A stretch of DNA of 64,000 nucleotides from Methanolobus sp. (GTDB taxonomy: Archaea > Halobacteriota > Methanosarcinia > Methanosarcinales > Methanosarcinaceae), in contig JAASSR010000002.1 in the NCBI GenBank assembly GCA_021767785.1, positions 1-64,000 on the forward strand, in the 5' to 3' direction. The stretch's first letter is position 1. The number at the start of each line of letters is the position of its first letter. Positions 8,482 to 18,885 of this stretch are shown here, in pieces. The translations under genes and the position numbers were made by a program. A model generated the notes under the pieces. That model saw nothing but the letters and a program-made list of their open reading frames with translations, had not been told where the DNA came from and ran no database searches.

Positions 8482-9407
8482 ATGATTTCCTCAATGTCAT
8501 CTTTGGTAAAAGAGCATTCACCTTCAAGATATACTTTATCTGGAAGTTCTCCGAACATGTTCATCAGCAGAAGTTCTCCTATCTCACATTCAAGGTTTTT
8601 CACCAGACCGAATATTGCTGTTGTAGGCCGGGGATTTACATCAATTACGTAAGCTTTATCCCCGTAGATGATATCAATTCCTACAAAACCGTTACATCCA
8701 AGTATTTCTGCAGTTCTTTTTGCGGTCCGGAATATTTCATCTTCATGTTCGGTTCGGTATGGTACCTGGTTTCCTCTATAATCAAAGATTGTTTCATTGT
8801 TATTATTCTTTATATCTATCAATTGCCTGTTCAGGCTCAGAGGAAGTGTCTTTTGTCCGCATATCAGACTCACACTAAGATGCTCTCCTTCGATGTACTC
8901 GGTCATTATGAACTCTTCTTCCACATTCTCATCTATTTCCCCACATGTCATTCTGACTTTTTCAGATGCACATCCGAAACGAGGTTTAATGATGTGGTTT
9001 CCATGGTGCTTTCCCTCTATTATTTTAGGGATTGCTATTGAATTTGATTCCAGGGCCATGCTGCATTTCAGTTTATCGGCACAGAGCCGGACAGATTCAG
9101 GCGAACATCCGATGTTGATGGTATTTCTTTCTATTATATCAGTAAGACCGTCTAGAAGTTCATCGGGTCCTATAACAAGTCCTGCGTCACTTTTCTTTGC
9201 AGCAGTCTCCAGTATTCTCTCAAATGTCTTTTCTTTGGAAATTATTGCATTTCCGCATTTTAACCTGTTTCCTGCAGTAAGGTATGTCACTTCATGTCCA
9301 AGACGGGAGAAACTGTTAGCAAGGGTACTGATCATGGCTCTGCCTTCCAGCAATAACGTACCATCAAGTCCGATTCCCATTGCATATTCTGCAAGCAATA
9401 TTCTCAT
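8478..9407 (-). CDS. mfnD: ATP-grasp protein, tyramine-L-glutamate ligase
   Basis: ATP-grasp motifs (IIKPRFGCASEKV, VIDVNPRPTTAI); overlaps mfnF by 4 nt. Confidence 0.8.
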   Translation of the reverse strand: MRILLAEYAMGIGLDGTLLLEGRAMISTLANSFSRLGHEVTYLTAGNRLKCGNAIISKEKTFERILETAAKKSDAGLVIGPDELLDGLTDIIERNTINIGCSPESVRLCADKLKCSMALESNSIAIPKIIEGKHHGNHIIKPRFGCASEKVRMTCGEIDENVEEEFIMTEYIEGEHLSVSLICGQKTLPLSLNRQLIDIKNNNNETIFDYRGNQVPYRTEHEDEIFRTAKRTAEILGCNGFVGIDIIYGDKAYVIDVNPRPTTAIFGLVKNLECEIGELLLMNMFGELPDKVYLEGECSFTKDDIEEII

Positions 9408-9701
9408 GGTGGATGCAACTGCATTATTTAATATATTATTTGCTATTAGGGTCCTTTATGTTTTAATAAGTGGTCTTTTTCAGTTTCTGTTACAAAGCGT
9501 TTGAAAGTTATAATTACATTATAATTTAAAGTCCCTTACTAATTTTCATAGGATATATGTTAAATATAATAAATGATATCTGAATAACTAACAATTGGGT
9601 AACAGATAAACATATCCTGATTGTAAAAGCGGATTGGGGAGTGGGACCTTCCTTGTTTGATTTCGTCTACAGACAAAAGGCCAGAGTTGGATAAGTGGTA
9701 A

Positions 9702-9798
9702 GAAGGTACGAGACGGGGAGTTAAGACCACATGTTCTATAAAGAGTGGTACTTATAAAAGTGAAAAAGACATGTGGTCTGCTCCTTTTTCGTATCTTC
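9702..9798 (+). ncRNA. Candidate structured RNA: long interrupted hairpin (strand uncertain)
   Basis: GAAGGTACGA (9702-9711) pairs with TCGTATCTTC (9789-9798); GGGGAG (9715-9720) with CTCCTT (9781-9786, two G-U); AGACCACATGT (9724-9734) with ACATGTGGTCT (9769-9779). Confidence 0.45.
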
Positions 9799-9850
9799 AT
9801 CATATTGTGTGTATGACTTTCCCCAGATCCTGCATTAAGAAGGTATTAAC

Positions 9851-9988
9851 ATGGGTTCATTGAAAACATGTCCGGAGTGTCATAATGTTCTGCATACATG
9901 CGAAAACGATCTACAGATTTGTAAGGTATGTGGATACTGGACAAAAATAAATACGGCAAGACTTGATACTATTATGTTATTTGAGTGA
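9851..9988 (+). CDS. 45-aa zinc-ribbon microprotein
   Basis: MGSLKTCPECHNVLHTCENDLQICKVCGYWTKINTARLDTIMLFE; CPEC and CKVC knuckles; below the ORF-track cutoff. Confidence 0.65.
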   Translation: MGSLKTCPECHNVLHTCENDLQICKVCGYWTKINTARLDTIMLFE

Positions 9989-9998
9989 GGGTTAAAAG

Positions 9999-10130
9999 GT
10001 GAAAAGTGAATCACAAAAACACTGTATACATTGCAGCACTGTCTTAAGAAAGCAAAAACTTGGTATGAACATAATCTATTATTGTTCCAGTTGCGGTAGT
10101 ATGACAAGTGCTGATATGATCAGGGTCTAA
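9999..10130 (+). CDS. 43-aa zinc-ribbon microprotein, GTG start
   Basis: VKSESQKHCIHCSTVLRKQKLGMNIIYYCSSCGSMTSADMIRV; CIHC and CSSC knuckles; starts 10 nt after the preceding ORF stops. Confidence 0.6.
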   Translation: MKSESQKHCIHCSTVLRKQKLGMNIIYYCSSCGSMTSADMIRV

Positions 10131-10490
10131 AAATATAACAGGTTTTGGATATTAGAAACACATATATAAACTAAAATAGATTGCAGGTTAACACAGATTT
10201 ATTTCCATATGTATTAATCTGTGTCTACCTTTCATTGTTCTCTGATCAATCTAAATTAACCTCTAAATTGCAGTTCTATCTGACAGGATTCTATTTTCAA
10301 GCATTGGAGTTATGGAAATCTTATTAGATTATCTTTTTGCTTTTAAATTGTCTAATTCTGCAGATCAGGTAAAATACATTTATACTTTTGGAGCATAATT
10401 TATAATAGGAGTGTAGGTTCGGAGAATTCTTGGTTTTAGTACATACTATGATTTTATGGATCTGTCAGAATATAAGGAGTGGTTATTTGT

Positions 10491-11276
10491 ATGAGACGTC
10501 CCCTGCTGGATACTATGTTCATGTCAGAGAAGAGAAAGAATCTTCTATTGTTTCTGAGGGAAGGACCGATGTCAATGGAAGAAATACTCGATTCACTGGA
10601 AGTGACCAGACATGCGATGCTGCCTCAGATCAAGATTCTGGTAGAAAATGATCTTGTAATCAAAGAAAGGGATCAGTGCAGACTTTCTCAAATAGGTGAA
10701 ATTGTAGTTGAGGATATGGTACCTCTAATGGGCACGCTGGAAGTACTCGAGAACAGTTATGATTACTGGAAGAATCATGATCTTAGTCCAATCCCTTCTC
10801 ATCTTCTTAAAAGGATAAGAGAACTTGGATATTGTAAAATTATAGAACCTGACCTTAATGATATGTTCGAACTAAACAAAGACCTTATTGAACAATCGCT
10901 GGGTTCGGAGTTTGTGATGGGGGCAACTGCTTTTCTGCATCCGGCATTTCCTTATTTCCTTCTGGATCTTGTGAAGAAGAATATTGATGTTTCGATCATA
11001 ATGTCTGAAGCAGCTCTGGAAAAGCACAAGGTTGACTACAGTAAAGAGCTTGAATTTTTCCTTGAGAATAACAATGCTAAATTATTCGTATATCCGGAAA
11101 ACATGAACCTGGCATCTCTTTTTATCACTGACAAATTCCTCATGATGTGCCTTTTTGATCGCAATGGAAAATATGATCGCAAGGATCTTGTTTTTTGTAA
11201 CGCTGAGGCTCAACACTGGGGCAGAGAGCTGTTCGAATATTATCTTTCAAGGTCGCATGTTGTAATGGACCTTTGA
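10491..11276 (+). CDS. Second Msr/FilR1-like winged-helix regulator
   Basis: Paralogous to 2525..3310 (MSEKRKNLLLFLREGPMSMEEILDSLEVTRHAMLPQIKILVENDLV); likely start MRRPLLDTMF. Confidence 0.8.
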   Translation: MRRPLLDTMFMSEKRKNLLLFLREGPMSMEEILDSLEVTRHAMLPQIKILVENDLVIKERDQCRLSQIGEIVVEDMVPLMGTLEVLENSYDYWKNHDLSPIPSHLLKRIRELGYCKIIEPDLNDMFELNKDLIEQSLGSEFVMGATAFLHPAFPYFLLDLVKKNIDVSIIMSEAALEKHKVDYSKELEFFLENNNAKLFVYPENMNLASLFITDKFLMMCLFDRNGKYDRKDLVFCNAEAQHWGRELFEYYLSRSHVVMDL

Positions 11277-11398
11277 TGATATCCTGCTTTCTTAAAAAAA
11301 GAGTTTTTCTGCTGATAGCAGATGGATAAATATAAAACAATGGAGTCAATGATGGAATATGTAGAGTTCCATCATTTCTGCACACATTTATAGTTCAT

Positions 11399-11421
11399 AT
11401 ATATAGTTTGAAACTATATAT
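11399..11421. promoter_or_regulatory. 23-bp perfect palindrome over a TATA-like promoter
   Basis: ATATATAGTTT-G-AAACTATATAT, 11-bp arms, 41 bp upstream of the ATG at 11463. Confidence 0.6.
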
Positions 11422-11462
11422 TAAAAATGACTATATAGTATTATTACTGATAAAGGACCGGG

Positions 11463-11873
11463 ATGAATATGGATGTAAATACTGAAAACCCATTCTTGCA
11501 GGCACTTGTAGTTTCGACCACCATGGCAGTTTTCATGGTCGGTGTGGCATTTGGGTTAATGGACATGGCAACAAGAGGGCTGGATGTTCCGATGTATGTG
11601 ATGCTGCTTATCTTTGCAGTTATCTTTATAGCAGGTTCAGTCTATTTCGAGTCACGGGGTGCAGATTATATGGGTTCCCTTGTAGGTGGTGCAATAGTCT
11701 CTTTAGTTGCAACATTCTCTACGACAGCTTTTTTCAGTGGTGTAAAATACGCGGTAGAAGGTGGTGTCACCAAACTCGGTTTCGACAATGTTATCTCGGG
11801 ACTTGCGATTTGCATGGTAGCCAGTATGCTCCTGATCCGTGTGTTGCAGCATAAGTTCAGTAGTTCTTTTTGA
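11463..11873 (+). CDS. Small integral membrane protein of unknown function
   Basis: 136 aa with about four hydrophobic segments; RBS-like AAAGGACCGGG before ATG. Confidence 0.7.
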   Translation: MNMDVNTENPFLQALVVSTTMAVFMVGVAFGLMDMATRGLDVPMYVMLLIFAVIFIAGSVYFESRGADYMGSLVGGAIVSLVATFSTTAFFSGVKYAVEGGVTKLGFDNVISGLAICMVASMLLIRVLQHKFSSSF

Positions 11874-12027
11874 TAGGAACTTCTGCATCTATTGTAGAAT
11901 TATTGTCTTTTTTGTTCAATTCATTTCGCTAAAATAAACTGTTTATACGAAAACTATTTATAGAATATCATACAATCATTAGTTCGGATGCACATTACCG
12001 CGCATAGAATAGGCGGAGATATAGATA

Positions 12028-12585
12028 ATGGCTGATGGACCAGAGAATTGTGAAGATTTAAATTCGAAACCAGTTGAGGAAGACGAAGTGGAGACGACAG
12101 AGGAAACCACTTCTGAAGATGAGATCGCAGAGCTTCGGGATAAACTTCTGCGCCTCTCTGCAGAATTCGACAATTTCCGAAAAAGAAGTATTCGGGAAAA
12201 AGAAGAATATCGGAAATTTGCAGTGGAACAGATTATCATAGAACTTCTTGAGGTTTATGATAATTTTGAACGTGCGCTGGAGTCTGCAAAGCAAACAGAT
12301 GATATCTCATCGGTTATAACCGGCATTGAGATGGTCTTTAAGCAGTTTGCAGGAATACTTGAGAAAGAAGGTCTGCAAAAGATTGAGTGTGAAGGTAATG
12401 AATTTGACCCTCACCTCCATGAAGCGATGATGCATGTGGAACATCCCGAACATGAGGATAATACAGTTGTGGATGTCTGCAAACCGGGATATTACCTGCA
12501 TTCGAAGGTGATAAGGCCTGCAATGGTAACTGTTTCGAAGAAACCGGAGAATGAAGATTCGACGAAATCGGATGACGGAAAGTGA
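12028..12585 (+). CDS. grpE: Nucleotide exchange factor GrpE
   Basis: LRLSAEFDNFRKRSIREKEE...YDNFERALESA...FDPHLHEAMMHVEHPEHEDNTVVDVCKPGYYLHSKVIRPAMVTVSK. Confidence 0.95.
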   Translation: MADGPENCEDLNSKPVEEDEVETTEETTSEDEIAELRDKLLRLSAEFDNFRKRSIREKEEYRKFAVEQIIIELLEVYDNFERALESAKQTDDISSVITGIEMVFKQFAGILEKEGLQKIECEGNEFDPHLHEAMMHVEHPEHEDNTVVDVCKPGYYLHSKVIRPAMVTVSKKPENEDSTKSDDGK

Positions 12586-12686
12586 GATTCGTAAAGACAG
12601 TATTTCTTGAAAAAGACGCGTCTGAAAGAGATAATAATTAATACTTAATAATATACTACAAATAAATTCATGTAAGAGGTAATAAT

Positions 12687-14543
12687 ATGGGAAAAATATT
12701 GGGAATTGACCTGGGAACTACAAACTCCTGTATGGCTGTGATAGAAGGTGGAGAACCTACAATTCTTCCAAATGCAGAGGGAGGCAGAACTACACCTTCC
12801 GTTGTAGGTTTCTCTAAGAAGGGTGAGAAACTGGTAGGTCAGGTTGCCAAGAGACAGCTCATCACCAATGCTGAGAACAGCGTAAGTTCAATTAAAAGAC
12901 ACATTGGTGAAGGAGATTATAAAGTAAATCTTAATGGTAAGGAATATTCACCACAGGAGATCTCTGCAATGATCCTTCGTAAACTGAAGGAGGATGCGGA
13001 ATCTTACCTTGGTGAGACAATTACACAGGCAGTCATCACTGTACCTGCATACTTCAATGATTCACAGAGGCAGGCTACAAAGGATGCAGGTACCATTGCC
13101 GGACTTGAGGTAATGAGGATAATCAACGAGCCTACCGCAGCATCACTTGCATATGGTCTTGATAAGGATGATGAAGATCACAAGATACTTATCTATGACC
13201 TTGGTGGAGGTACCTTCGATGTATCTATCCTTGAGCTTGGAGGTGGAGTATTCGAGGTTCTTTCTACTGCAGGAGATACCCACCTTGGTGGGGATGACTT
13301 CGATCAGAAGATCGTGGACTATCTAATAAATGAATTCAAGAAGGAAGAAGGTATTGATCTTTCAAAGGATAAGGCAGCTCTGCAGCGTTTGAAGGATGCG
13401 GCTGAAAAGGCAAAGATCGAACTTTCAGGTGTCACTACCACCAACATCAACCTTCCGTTCATAACTGCTGACTCTAACGGACAGCCAAAACATATTGACA
13501 TAGACCTTACAAGGGCACAGTTCGAGAAGATGATCTCGGATCTGCTTGATAAGACACTTGTGGCTGTTAACCAGGCAATGAAGGACGCAAAACTTTCATC
13601 CAAGGACATCGACAGGGTGCTTCTTGTAGGAGGTTCCACAAGGATGCCTGCTGTTGCAGAGCTTGTAAAGAAGGCAACCGGAAAGGATGCGTACAAGAAC
13701 ATCAATCCTGATGAAGCTGTAGCAATCGGTGCTGCGATACAGGCCGGTGTACTTGGTGGTGAGGTAGAGGATGTGCTTCTGCTTGATGTAACACCATTGA
13801 CGCTTGGTATCGAGACCCTTGGAGGAGTGTCAACACCTCTTATTGAGAGGAACACAACCATTCCTACCAAGAAGAGCCAGATATTCTCAACGGCAGCTGA
13901 CAATCAGCCATCGGTAGAGATCCATGTACTTCAGGGTGAAAGGGGTGTAGCATCGGGTAACAAGACCCTTGGTAAATTCACACTTGATGGAATACCACCT
14001 GCACCAAGAGGAGTTCCGCAGATCGAGGTTACTTTCGACATAGACGCTAATGGTATCCTTCATGTTACTGCAAAGGACAAGGGTACAGGCAAGGAACAGT
14101 CCATATCCATCCAGAAGCCAGGCGGTCTTTCTGATGAAGAGATCGATCAGATGATCAAAGATGCTGAAGCACATGCTGAAGAGGACAAGAAGCGTAAGGA
14201 AGAGGTTGAGGTCAAGAACACAGCCGAATCCCTTATGAATTCTGCTGAAAAGACCCTCAAGGAAGCAGAAGATGTTGCAACCGATGAACAGAAGTCCAGG
14301 ATAGAGGCGGCAATTGCAGATCTGAAGACAGCTCTTGAGTCGGATGATATAGAGGATATCAAGGCAAAGACAGAAGCACTTCAGACCGCTGTCTACGATG
14401 TATCTTCAGCAATGTATCAGAAAGCTCAGGAAGAAGCTGCAGCCGCAGCCTCTGCTGCAGAAGAATCTGAAGCAACTTCAGGCTCTGATGACGAGAACAT
14501 TGTTGATGCGGACTATGAAGTGGTCGACGACGACAATAAGTAA
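12687..14543 (+). CDS. dnaK: Chaperone DnaK (Hsp70)
   Basis: [42 protein letters not shown] and full-length Hsp70 motifs. Confidence 0.99.
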   Translation: MGKILGIDLGTTNSCMAVIEGGEPTILPNAEGGRTTPSVVGFSKKGEKLVGQVAKRQLITNAENSVSSIKRHIGEGDYKVNLNGKEYSPQEISAMILRKLKEDAESYLGETITQAVITVPAYFNDSQRQATKDAGTIAGLEVMRIINEPTAASLAYGLDKDDEDHKILIYDLGGGTFDVSILELGGGVFEVLSTAGDTHLGGDDFDQKIVDYLINEFKKEEGIDLSKDKAALQRLKDAAEKAKIELSGVTTTNINLPFITADSNGQPKHIDIDLTRAQFEKMISDLLDKTLVAVNQAMKDAKLSSKDIDRVLLVGGSTRMPAVAELVKKATGKDAYKNINPDEAVAIGAAIQAGVLGGEVEDVLLLDVTPLTLGIETLGGVSTPLIERNTTIPTKKSQIFSTAADNQPSVEIHVLQGERGVASGNKTLGKFTLDGIPPAPRGVPQIEVTFDIDANGILHVTAKDKGTGKEQSISIQKPGGLSDEEIDQMIKDAEAHAEEDKKRKEEVEVKNTAESLMNSAEKTLKEAEDVATDEQKSRIEAAIADLKTALESDDIEDIKAKTEALQTAVYDVSSAMYQKAQEEAAAAASAAEESEATSGSDDENIVDADYEVVDDDNK

Positions 14544-14640
14544 AACATGGATTTCAACCGGTAAGATACTTTAATCTGTAAGTATCTTACTATCTTTAAT
14601 TTTAATTCAATGAACACATATAGGATAACAGGAATCATCC

Positions 14641-15813
14641 ATGTCCACTACACGCGATTATTACGAAATATTAGGTATATCCAAGGATGCTACGGAATCG
14701 GAGATCAAAAAAGCTTACAGAAAGCTTGCGATGCAGTATCATCCGGACAAGAATAAGGGAGAAGAAGCCGAGGCGAAGTTCAAAGAGATATCCGAGGCTT
14801 ATGCTGTACTCTCCGATCCAGAGAAGAGAGAACAGTATGACAGGTTTGGCCATGCTGGAATAGATGGTCGTTACAGCCAGGAAGATATCTTCAGGAATGC
14901 GGACTTTGGTGGATTCGAAGACCTTGGGGATATACTGGGAAGTATATTCGGCGGAGGCTTCGGTGGCTTTGGAGGTTTCGGAGGCTTTGGCGGTGGCCAG
15001 AGAAGACAGGGTCCCAGGCGCGGTTCAGACCTTCGTTATGATCTTGGTATAACTCTCGAGCAGGCAGCAGAGGGTATGGAAACAAAGATCAATGTACCCA
15101 GGGCCGAGAATTGTGAAACTTGTGATGGTAGCGGTGCAAAACCGGGTACCAGCCCAAAGACATGTCCTAACTGCCATGGTTCGGGGCAGATAACACAGGC
15201 GCGTAACACACCATTTGGAAGGTTCATGTCTACAAGTACATGTAACAAATGTCATGGTAGTGGAGAGATCATTGAGGAGCCATGTCCTTCATGTAAGGGC
15301 ACGGGTAAGATGAAGAAGGTCCGCAAGATCTCCGTAAAGGTCCCAAAGGGTGCGGATAACGGACTCCGCCTGAAGGTAAGAGGCGAAGGTGAAGAAGGAA
15401 GTCCTGGTGCACCATCGGGTGATCTCTATGTGGTAATCCACGTGGAACCACATGATAAGTTCCAGCGTGTTGGCGATGATATTGTCTATGAGCAACCAAT
15501 ATCCTTTGCAAAAGCCGCCCTTGGCGGGGATGTGATGGTTCCGACACTTCATGGCAAAGTGAAAATGAACATTAAACCGGGTACCCAGACACATTCCATC
15601 CTGCGGCTGAAGGGTAAGGGAATGCCTCATATTCATGGACACTCGCATGGAGATCAGCTTGTGAAGATCATTGTCAGGACCCCTACAAAACTTTCTGGCG
15701 AGCAGAAGGAATTATTCAAAAAGCTTCAGGAACTTGAAGGAGAGTCTGATATAAAAAATCCTAAAGGCGGAAAAGGCATCTTTGAAAAAGTAAAAGGTGC
15801 CTTTGAAGCCTGA
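14641..15813 (+). CDS. dnaJ: Chaperone DnaJ (Hsp40)
   Basis: J domain with HPD, G/F-rich linker, four CxxCxGxG-type repeats. Confidence 0.99.
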   Translation: MSTTRDYYEILGISKDATESEIKKAYRKLAMQYHPDKNKGEEAEAKFKEISEAYAVLSDPEKREQYDRFGHAGIDGRYSQEDIFRNADFGGFEDLGDILGSIFGGGFGGFGGFGGFGGGQRRQGPRRGSDLRYDLGITLEQAAEGMETKINVPRAENCETCDGSGAKPGTSPKTCPNCHGSGQITQARNTPFGRFMSTSTCNKCHGSGEIIEEPCPSCKGTGKMKKVRKISVKVPKGADNGLRLKVRGEGEEGSPGAPSGDLYVVIHVEPHDKFQRVGDDIVYEQPISFAKAALGGDVMVPTLHGKVKMNIKPGTQTHSILRLKGKGMPHIHGHSHGDQLVKIIVRTPTKLSGEQKELFKKLQELEGESDIKNPKGGKGIFEKVKGAFEA

Positions 15814-15993
15814 ACCTGTTTTTCTGTTTTATTTTGATTTTTGAATTCATTTTTATTTCTTTTTTAGTTTTTTGAGCGAATATCTATACATCCTGGCCAA
15901 TTATGTGGTAAGCTTTAAAAGGCAATAAGCATATTATACCTTTTTGTTTTAGTATCATATAATGTCTTTATTATGACCTTTTGAAGGTATGTT

Positions 15994-17328
15994 ATGAAAA
16001 TAGTAATAATTGGTGCTGGTGAGGTTGGCTATCATATCGCAAAGGCTCTTTACCAGACTAACGATGTTGTGGTAGTAGACCATAATGAAGAAGCCTGTGC
16101 CCGTGCTAATGAACTTGATGTTCATGTGCTGAATGGAAACGGTGCGAATGTTTCGATTCTGCATGATATTCTAAATGAAGCCGGATTACTTGTGGCAGTA
16201 ACCGGATCGGATGAAGTAAATATAGTGGCATGTATGGCCTCAAAACTTATTGTAAAAGATAACAGTAAATTGAAGACCGTAGCCAGAGTTAGCAATCCGG
16301 ATTACATAGATGAACCCGTGGCCAAGAGGCCCCAGATAGGTATTGATATCATGGTTTGTCCGGAACTGTCTCTGGCTTCTGAGGTTGCAAGGATCCTTGC
16401 CATTCCATCAGCAATAGATGCTGATTATTTTGCCGAAGGCAAGGTTGAAATGATGGAATTTGTGGTTCCTGAAGATCATTTCCTTGTAGGAAAACAAATG
16501 CATGAGCTTAATCTTGCAAATTGCTGTATTATAAGTGCTCTTTTCAGGAATTCAGAAGTAATAATTCCTCATGGTGAAGATATTATAAAAGGAAACGACC
16601 ATATTGTTGTAATAGGAAAACCTGCCTCGATGAAAGAAATCCGTGACCTTTTCGGAGAAAAGGTTGGTAAAAGAAGCAGAGTGATGATCATTGGTGGAGG
16701 TATAGTCGGTTTTTATCTTGCCCGGATGATCGCAAAAAGTGAATTTGACCTTAAGATAATAGAGACTGACAGGGAAAGATCCGCTGTTATCGCAGAAGAA
16801 CTTCCAGGAGTACTTGTGCTTAATGGTGACGGAACAGATATCAATCTCCTCAAAGAGGAAGATGTTTCTGAAATGGATGTTGTTATATCTGTGACAAACA
16901 GTGATGAGAAGAACCTTTTATGCTCATTGATCGCCAAACAACTTGGGGTGAAAAAAGTTATTGCAAGAGCAGATAGGTCTGATTATGTTCCTCTTTTCGA
17001 AATGGTCGGTGTTGACAGTGCGGTAAGTCCCAGACAGGCGACTGTTAATGAGGTGCTAAAGCTCACATTCGGGCAGGGTATAGAATCTGTCACCACTATT
17101 GAAGGAGAACAGGCAGAAATTATAGAGTATACAACCTCGAAAAAATCAAAAATTGTGGGCAAACCACTTAAAAATGTAAAATTCCCTCCTGATGCGATTA
17201 TCAGTATGGTAGTCCACAAAGGCAATACAATAGTTCCTCGCGGTGAATATGTAATCGAGGAAGGTGACAGGGTTGTTGTGTTCTCCCTGCAGTCTGCAAA
17301 TGCTGAGGTAGAAAAACTCTTTAAATGA
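15994..17328 (+). CDS. trkA: Trk potassium uptake regulatory protein TrkA
   Basis: Two RCK units: MKIVIIGAGEVGYHIAKAL and VMIIGGGIVGFYLARMI, each with TrkA_C. Confidence 0.95.
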   Translation: MKIVIIGAGEVGYHIAKALYQTNDVVVVDHNEEACARANELDVHVLNGNGANVSILHDILNEAGLLVAVTGSDEVNIVACMASKLIVKDNSKLKTVARVSNPDYIDEPVAKRPQIGIDIMVCPELSLASEVARILAIPSAIDADYFAEGKVEMMEFVVPEDHFLVGKQMHELNLANCCIISALFRNSEVIIPHGEDIIKGNDHIVVIGKPASMKEIRDLFGEKVGKRSRVMIIGGGIVGFYLARMIAKSEFDLKIIETDRERSAVIAEELPGVLVLNGDGTDINLLKEEDVSEMDVVISVTNSDEKNLLCSLIAKQLGVKKVIARADRSDYVPLFEMVGVDSAVSPRQATVNEVLKLTFGQGIESVTTIEGEQAEIIEYTTSKKSKIVGKPLKNVKFPPDAIISMVVHKGNTIVPRGEYVIEEGDRVVVFSLQSANAEVEKLFK

Positions 17329-17340
17329 TATTTTGGCGGT

Positions 17341-18783
17341 GTGCGATTCTTGAATCACGGGGTCATATTGAACGTACTGGGAAGACTTCTCAGATTTCTC
17401 GGTGCCATAATGTTGCTACCTTTGTTAGTAGCTATTTATTATGGAGATTCATTGTATCCCTTCTTAACAGCGGTCATTATTACCGGTTTCACAGGCATTC
17501 TGCTTTCCCATCGTTACAGCTCATCTGATGAATGGAAAACAAGAGAAGGATTTGCAATTGTTGCTTTCGGATGGCTTTCTGTTGCCATCTTTGGTTCCAT
17601 CCCTTTTATGCTGGATGGTATTGCCCCTGTTAATGCAATTTTTGAATCGATGTCCGGCTTTACAACAACCGGAGCAACCGTTCTCCTGGATATAGAATCC
17701 CATACAAGAAGTATACTTTTCTGGCGCAGTATGACCCAATGGCTTGGAGGTATGGGTATCATCATGCTTTTCATTGCCATTCTTCCAAAACTCGGTGTTG
17801 CCGGCAGACAACTTTTCAGAGCTGAAGCTCCCGGACCAACGGAAGATAAGATCAAGCCGCGTATAAGGGAAACTGCAAAGATACTATGGCTGGTCTATTT
17901 CACAATTTCCATTGTAGAGATCATAGCACTAGTTCTTGCTGATCTTTCTCTTTATGATGCAGTTACTCATACTTTCACTACAATGGCTTGTGGTGGTTTT
18001 TCTCCTTATTCTGAAAGTATAGCAGCTTTTGACAGTCCTCTTGTAGAAGGAATAATAACATTTTTTATGCTAGTGGCAGGAGCTAACTTTGCCTTGCATT
18101 ACAGGACATTACGCACGGATCGTTCCAGTCTTTTAAAGGATGATGAATTCAAATTCTATTTGTTTATTGTTAGTTTTGCGACCCTGATACTTACATTCAG
18201 TCTCTGGGATGATATGGGTGAAGAGCTGTTTACAGCTTTTAGATTTGCTGTATTCCAGGTGGTTTCCATAACCACGACAACCGGATTTGCGACAACGGAT
18301 TTTAATCTGTGGGTGGACTCTGCAAAAATAGTACTGCTTGCTGTCATGTTCATAGGTGGGTGCGCTGGTTCGACTTCTGGTGGTGTTAAAGTAGTAAGGT
18401 TCCTTCTTCTGCTCAAGTATGCAAGACGTGCTTTATTCAAATCGATACATCCAAGAGCTGTAAAACCGGTCAAATTCAACAACAAAGCTGTTCCAGATGA
18501 TGTTATGCAGGCTATAGTATCATTCGTGGTCATCTACCTGATGATATTCGCAATATCAACAGCTCTGCTTTCATTGATGGGAATGGATCTTATAAGTTCG
18601 ATCACTGCTTCAATTGCAACACTCGGGAACATTGGTCCTGGTTTCGGGCTGGTGGGTCCTATGTCCAATTTTGATGTCGTGCCTTTTGTTGGTAAGTTGA
18701 TATTGATCACTAATATGTGGATAGGAAGACTTGAAGTTTTCACAGTGATAGTTATTCTGACCCCGGAATTCTGGAAACGGTGA
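17341..18783 (+). CDS. trkH: Trk potassium uptake membrane protein TrkH
   Basis: Membrane protein with TTGATVL and MTQWLGGMGIIML pore/filter-type segments; adjacent to trkA. Confidence 0.93.
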   Translation: MRFLNHGVILNVLGRLLRFLGAIMLLPLLVAIYYGDSLYPFLTAVIITGFTGILLSHRYSSSDEWKTREGFAIVAFGWLSVAIFGSIPFMLDGIAPVNAIFESMSGFTTTGATVLLDIESHTRSILFWRSMTQWLGGMGIIMLFIAILPKLGVAGRQLFRAEAPGPTEDKIKPRIRETAKILWLVYFTISIVEIIALVLADLSLYDAVTHTFTTMACGGFSPYSESIAAFDSPLVEGIITFFMLVAGANFALHYRTLRTDRSSLLKDDEFKFYLFIVSFATLILTFSLWDDMGEELFTAFRFAVFQVVSITTTTGFATTDFNLWVDSAKIVLLAVMFIGGCAGSTSGGVKVVRFLLLLKYARRALFKSIHPRAVKPVKFNNKAVPDDVMQAIVSFVVIYLMIFAISTALLSLMGMDLISSITASIATLGNIGPGFGLVGPMSNFDVVPFVGKLILITNMWIGRLEVFTVIVILTPEFWKR

Positions 18784-18885
18784 TAAAAGCTGATCTATTG
18801 GTCTGAGTTCAGTAAGAAAAAAAGAGGACTTGACTTACATATACTCTATTGTACATTTTAAAAAAAGCTATTGGCCTGTTAAGGC

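Noticed and set aside
9588-9803. 71-aa minus-strand ORF across the hairpin region
   Set aside because: Composition is non-coding-like and the sequence is better explained as an RNA hairpin.
12058-12523. Several minus-strand ORFs opposite grpE
   Set aside because: Antisense shadows of a clear GrpE CDS.
13319-13903. 194-aa minus-strand ORF opposite dnaK
   Set aside because: Typical antisense ORF opposite a high-bias CDS; no motifs.
12028-15813. Bacterial-type grpE-dnaK-dnaJ operon as a novelty
   Set aside because: Acquisition of the Hsp70 system is well known in Methanosarcinales; ordinary here.
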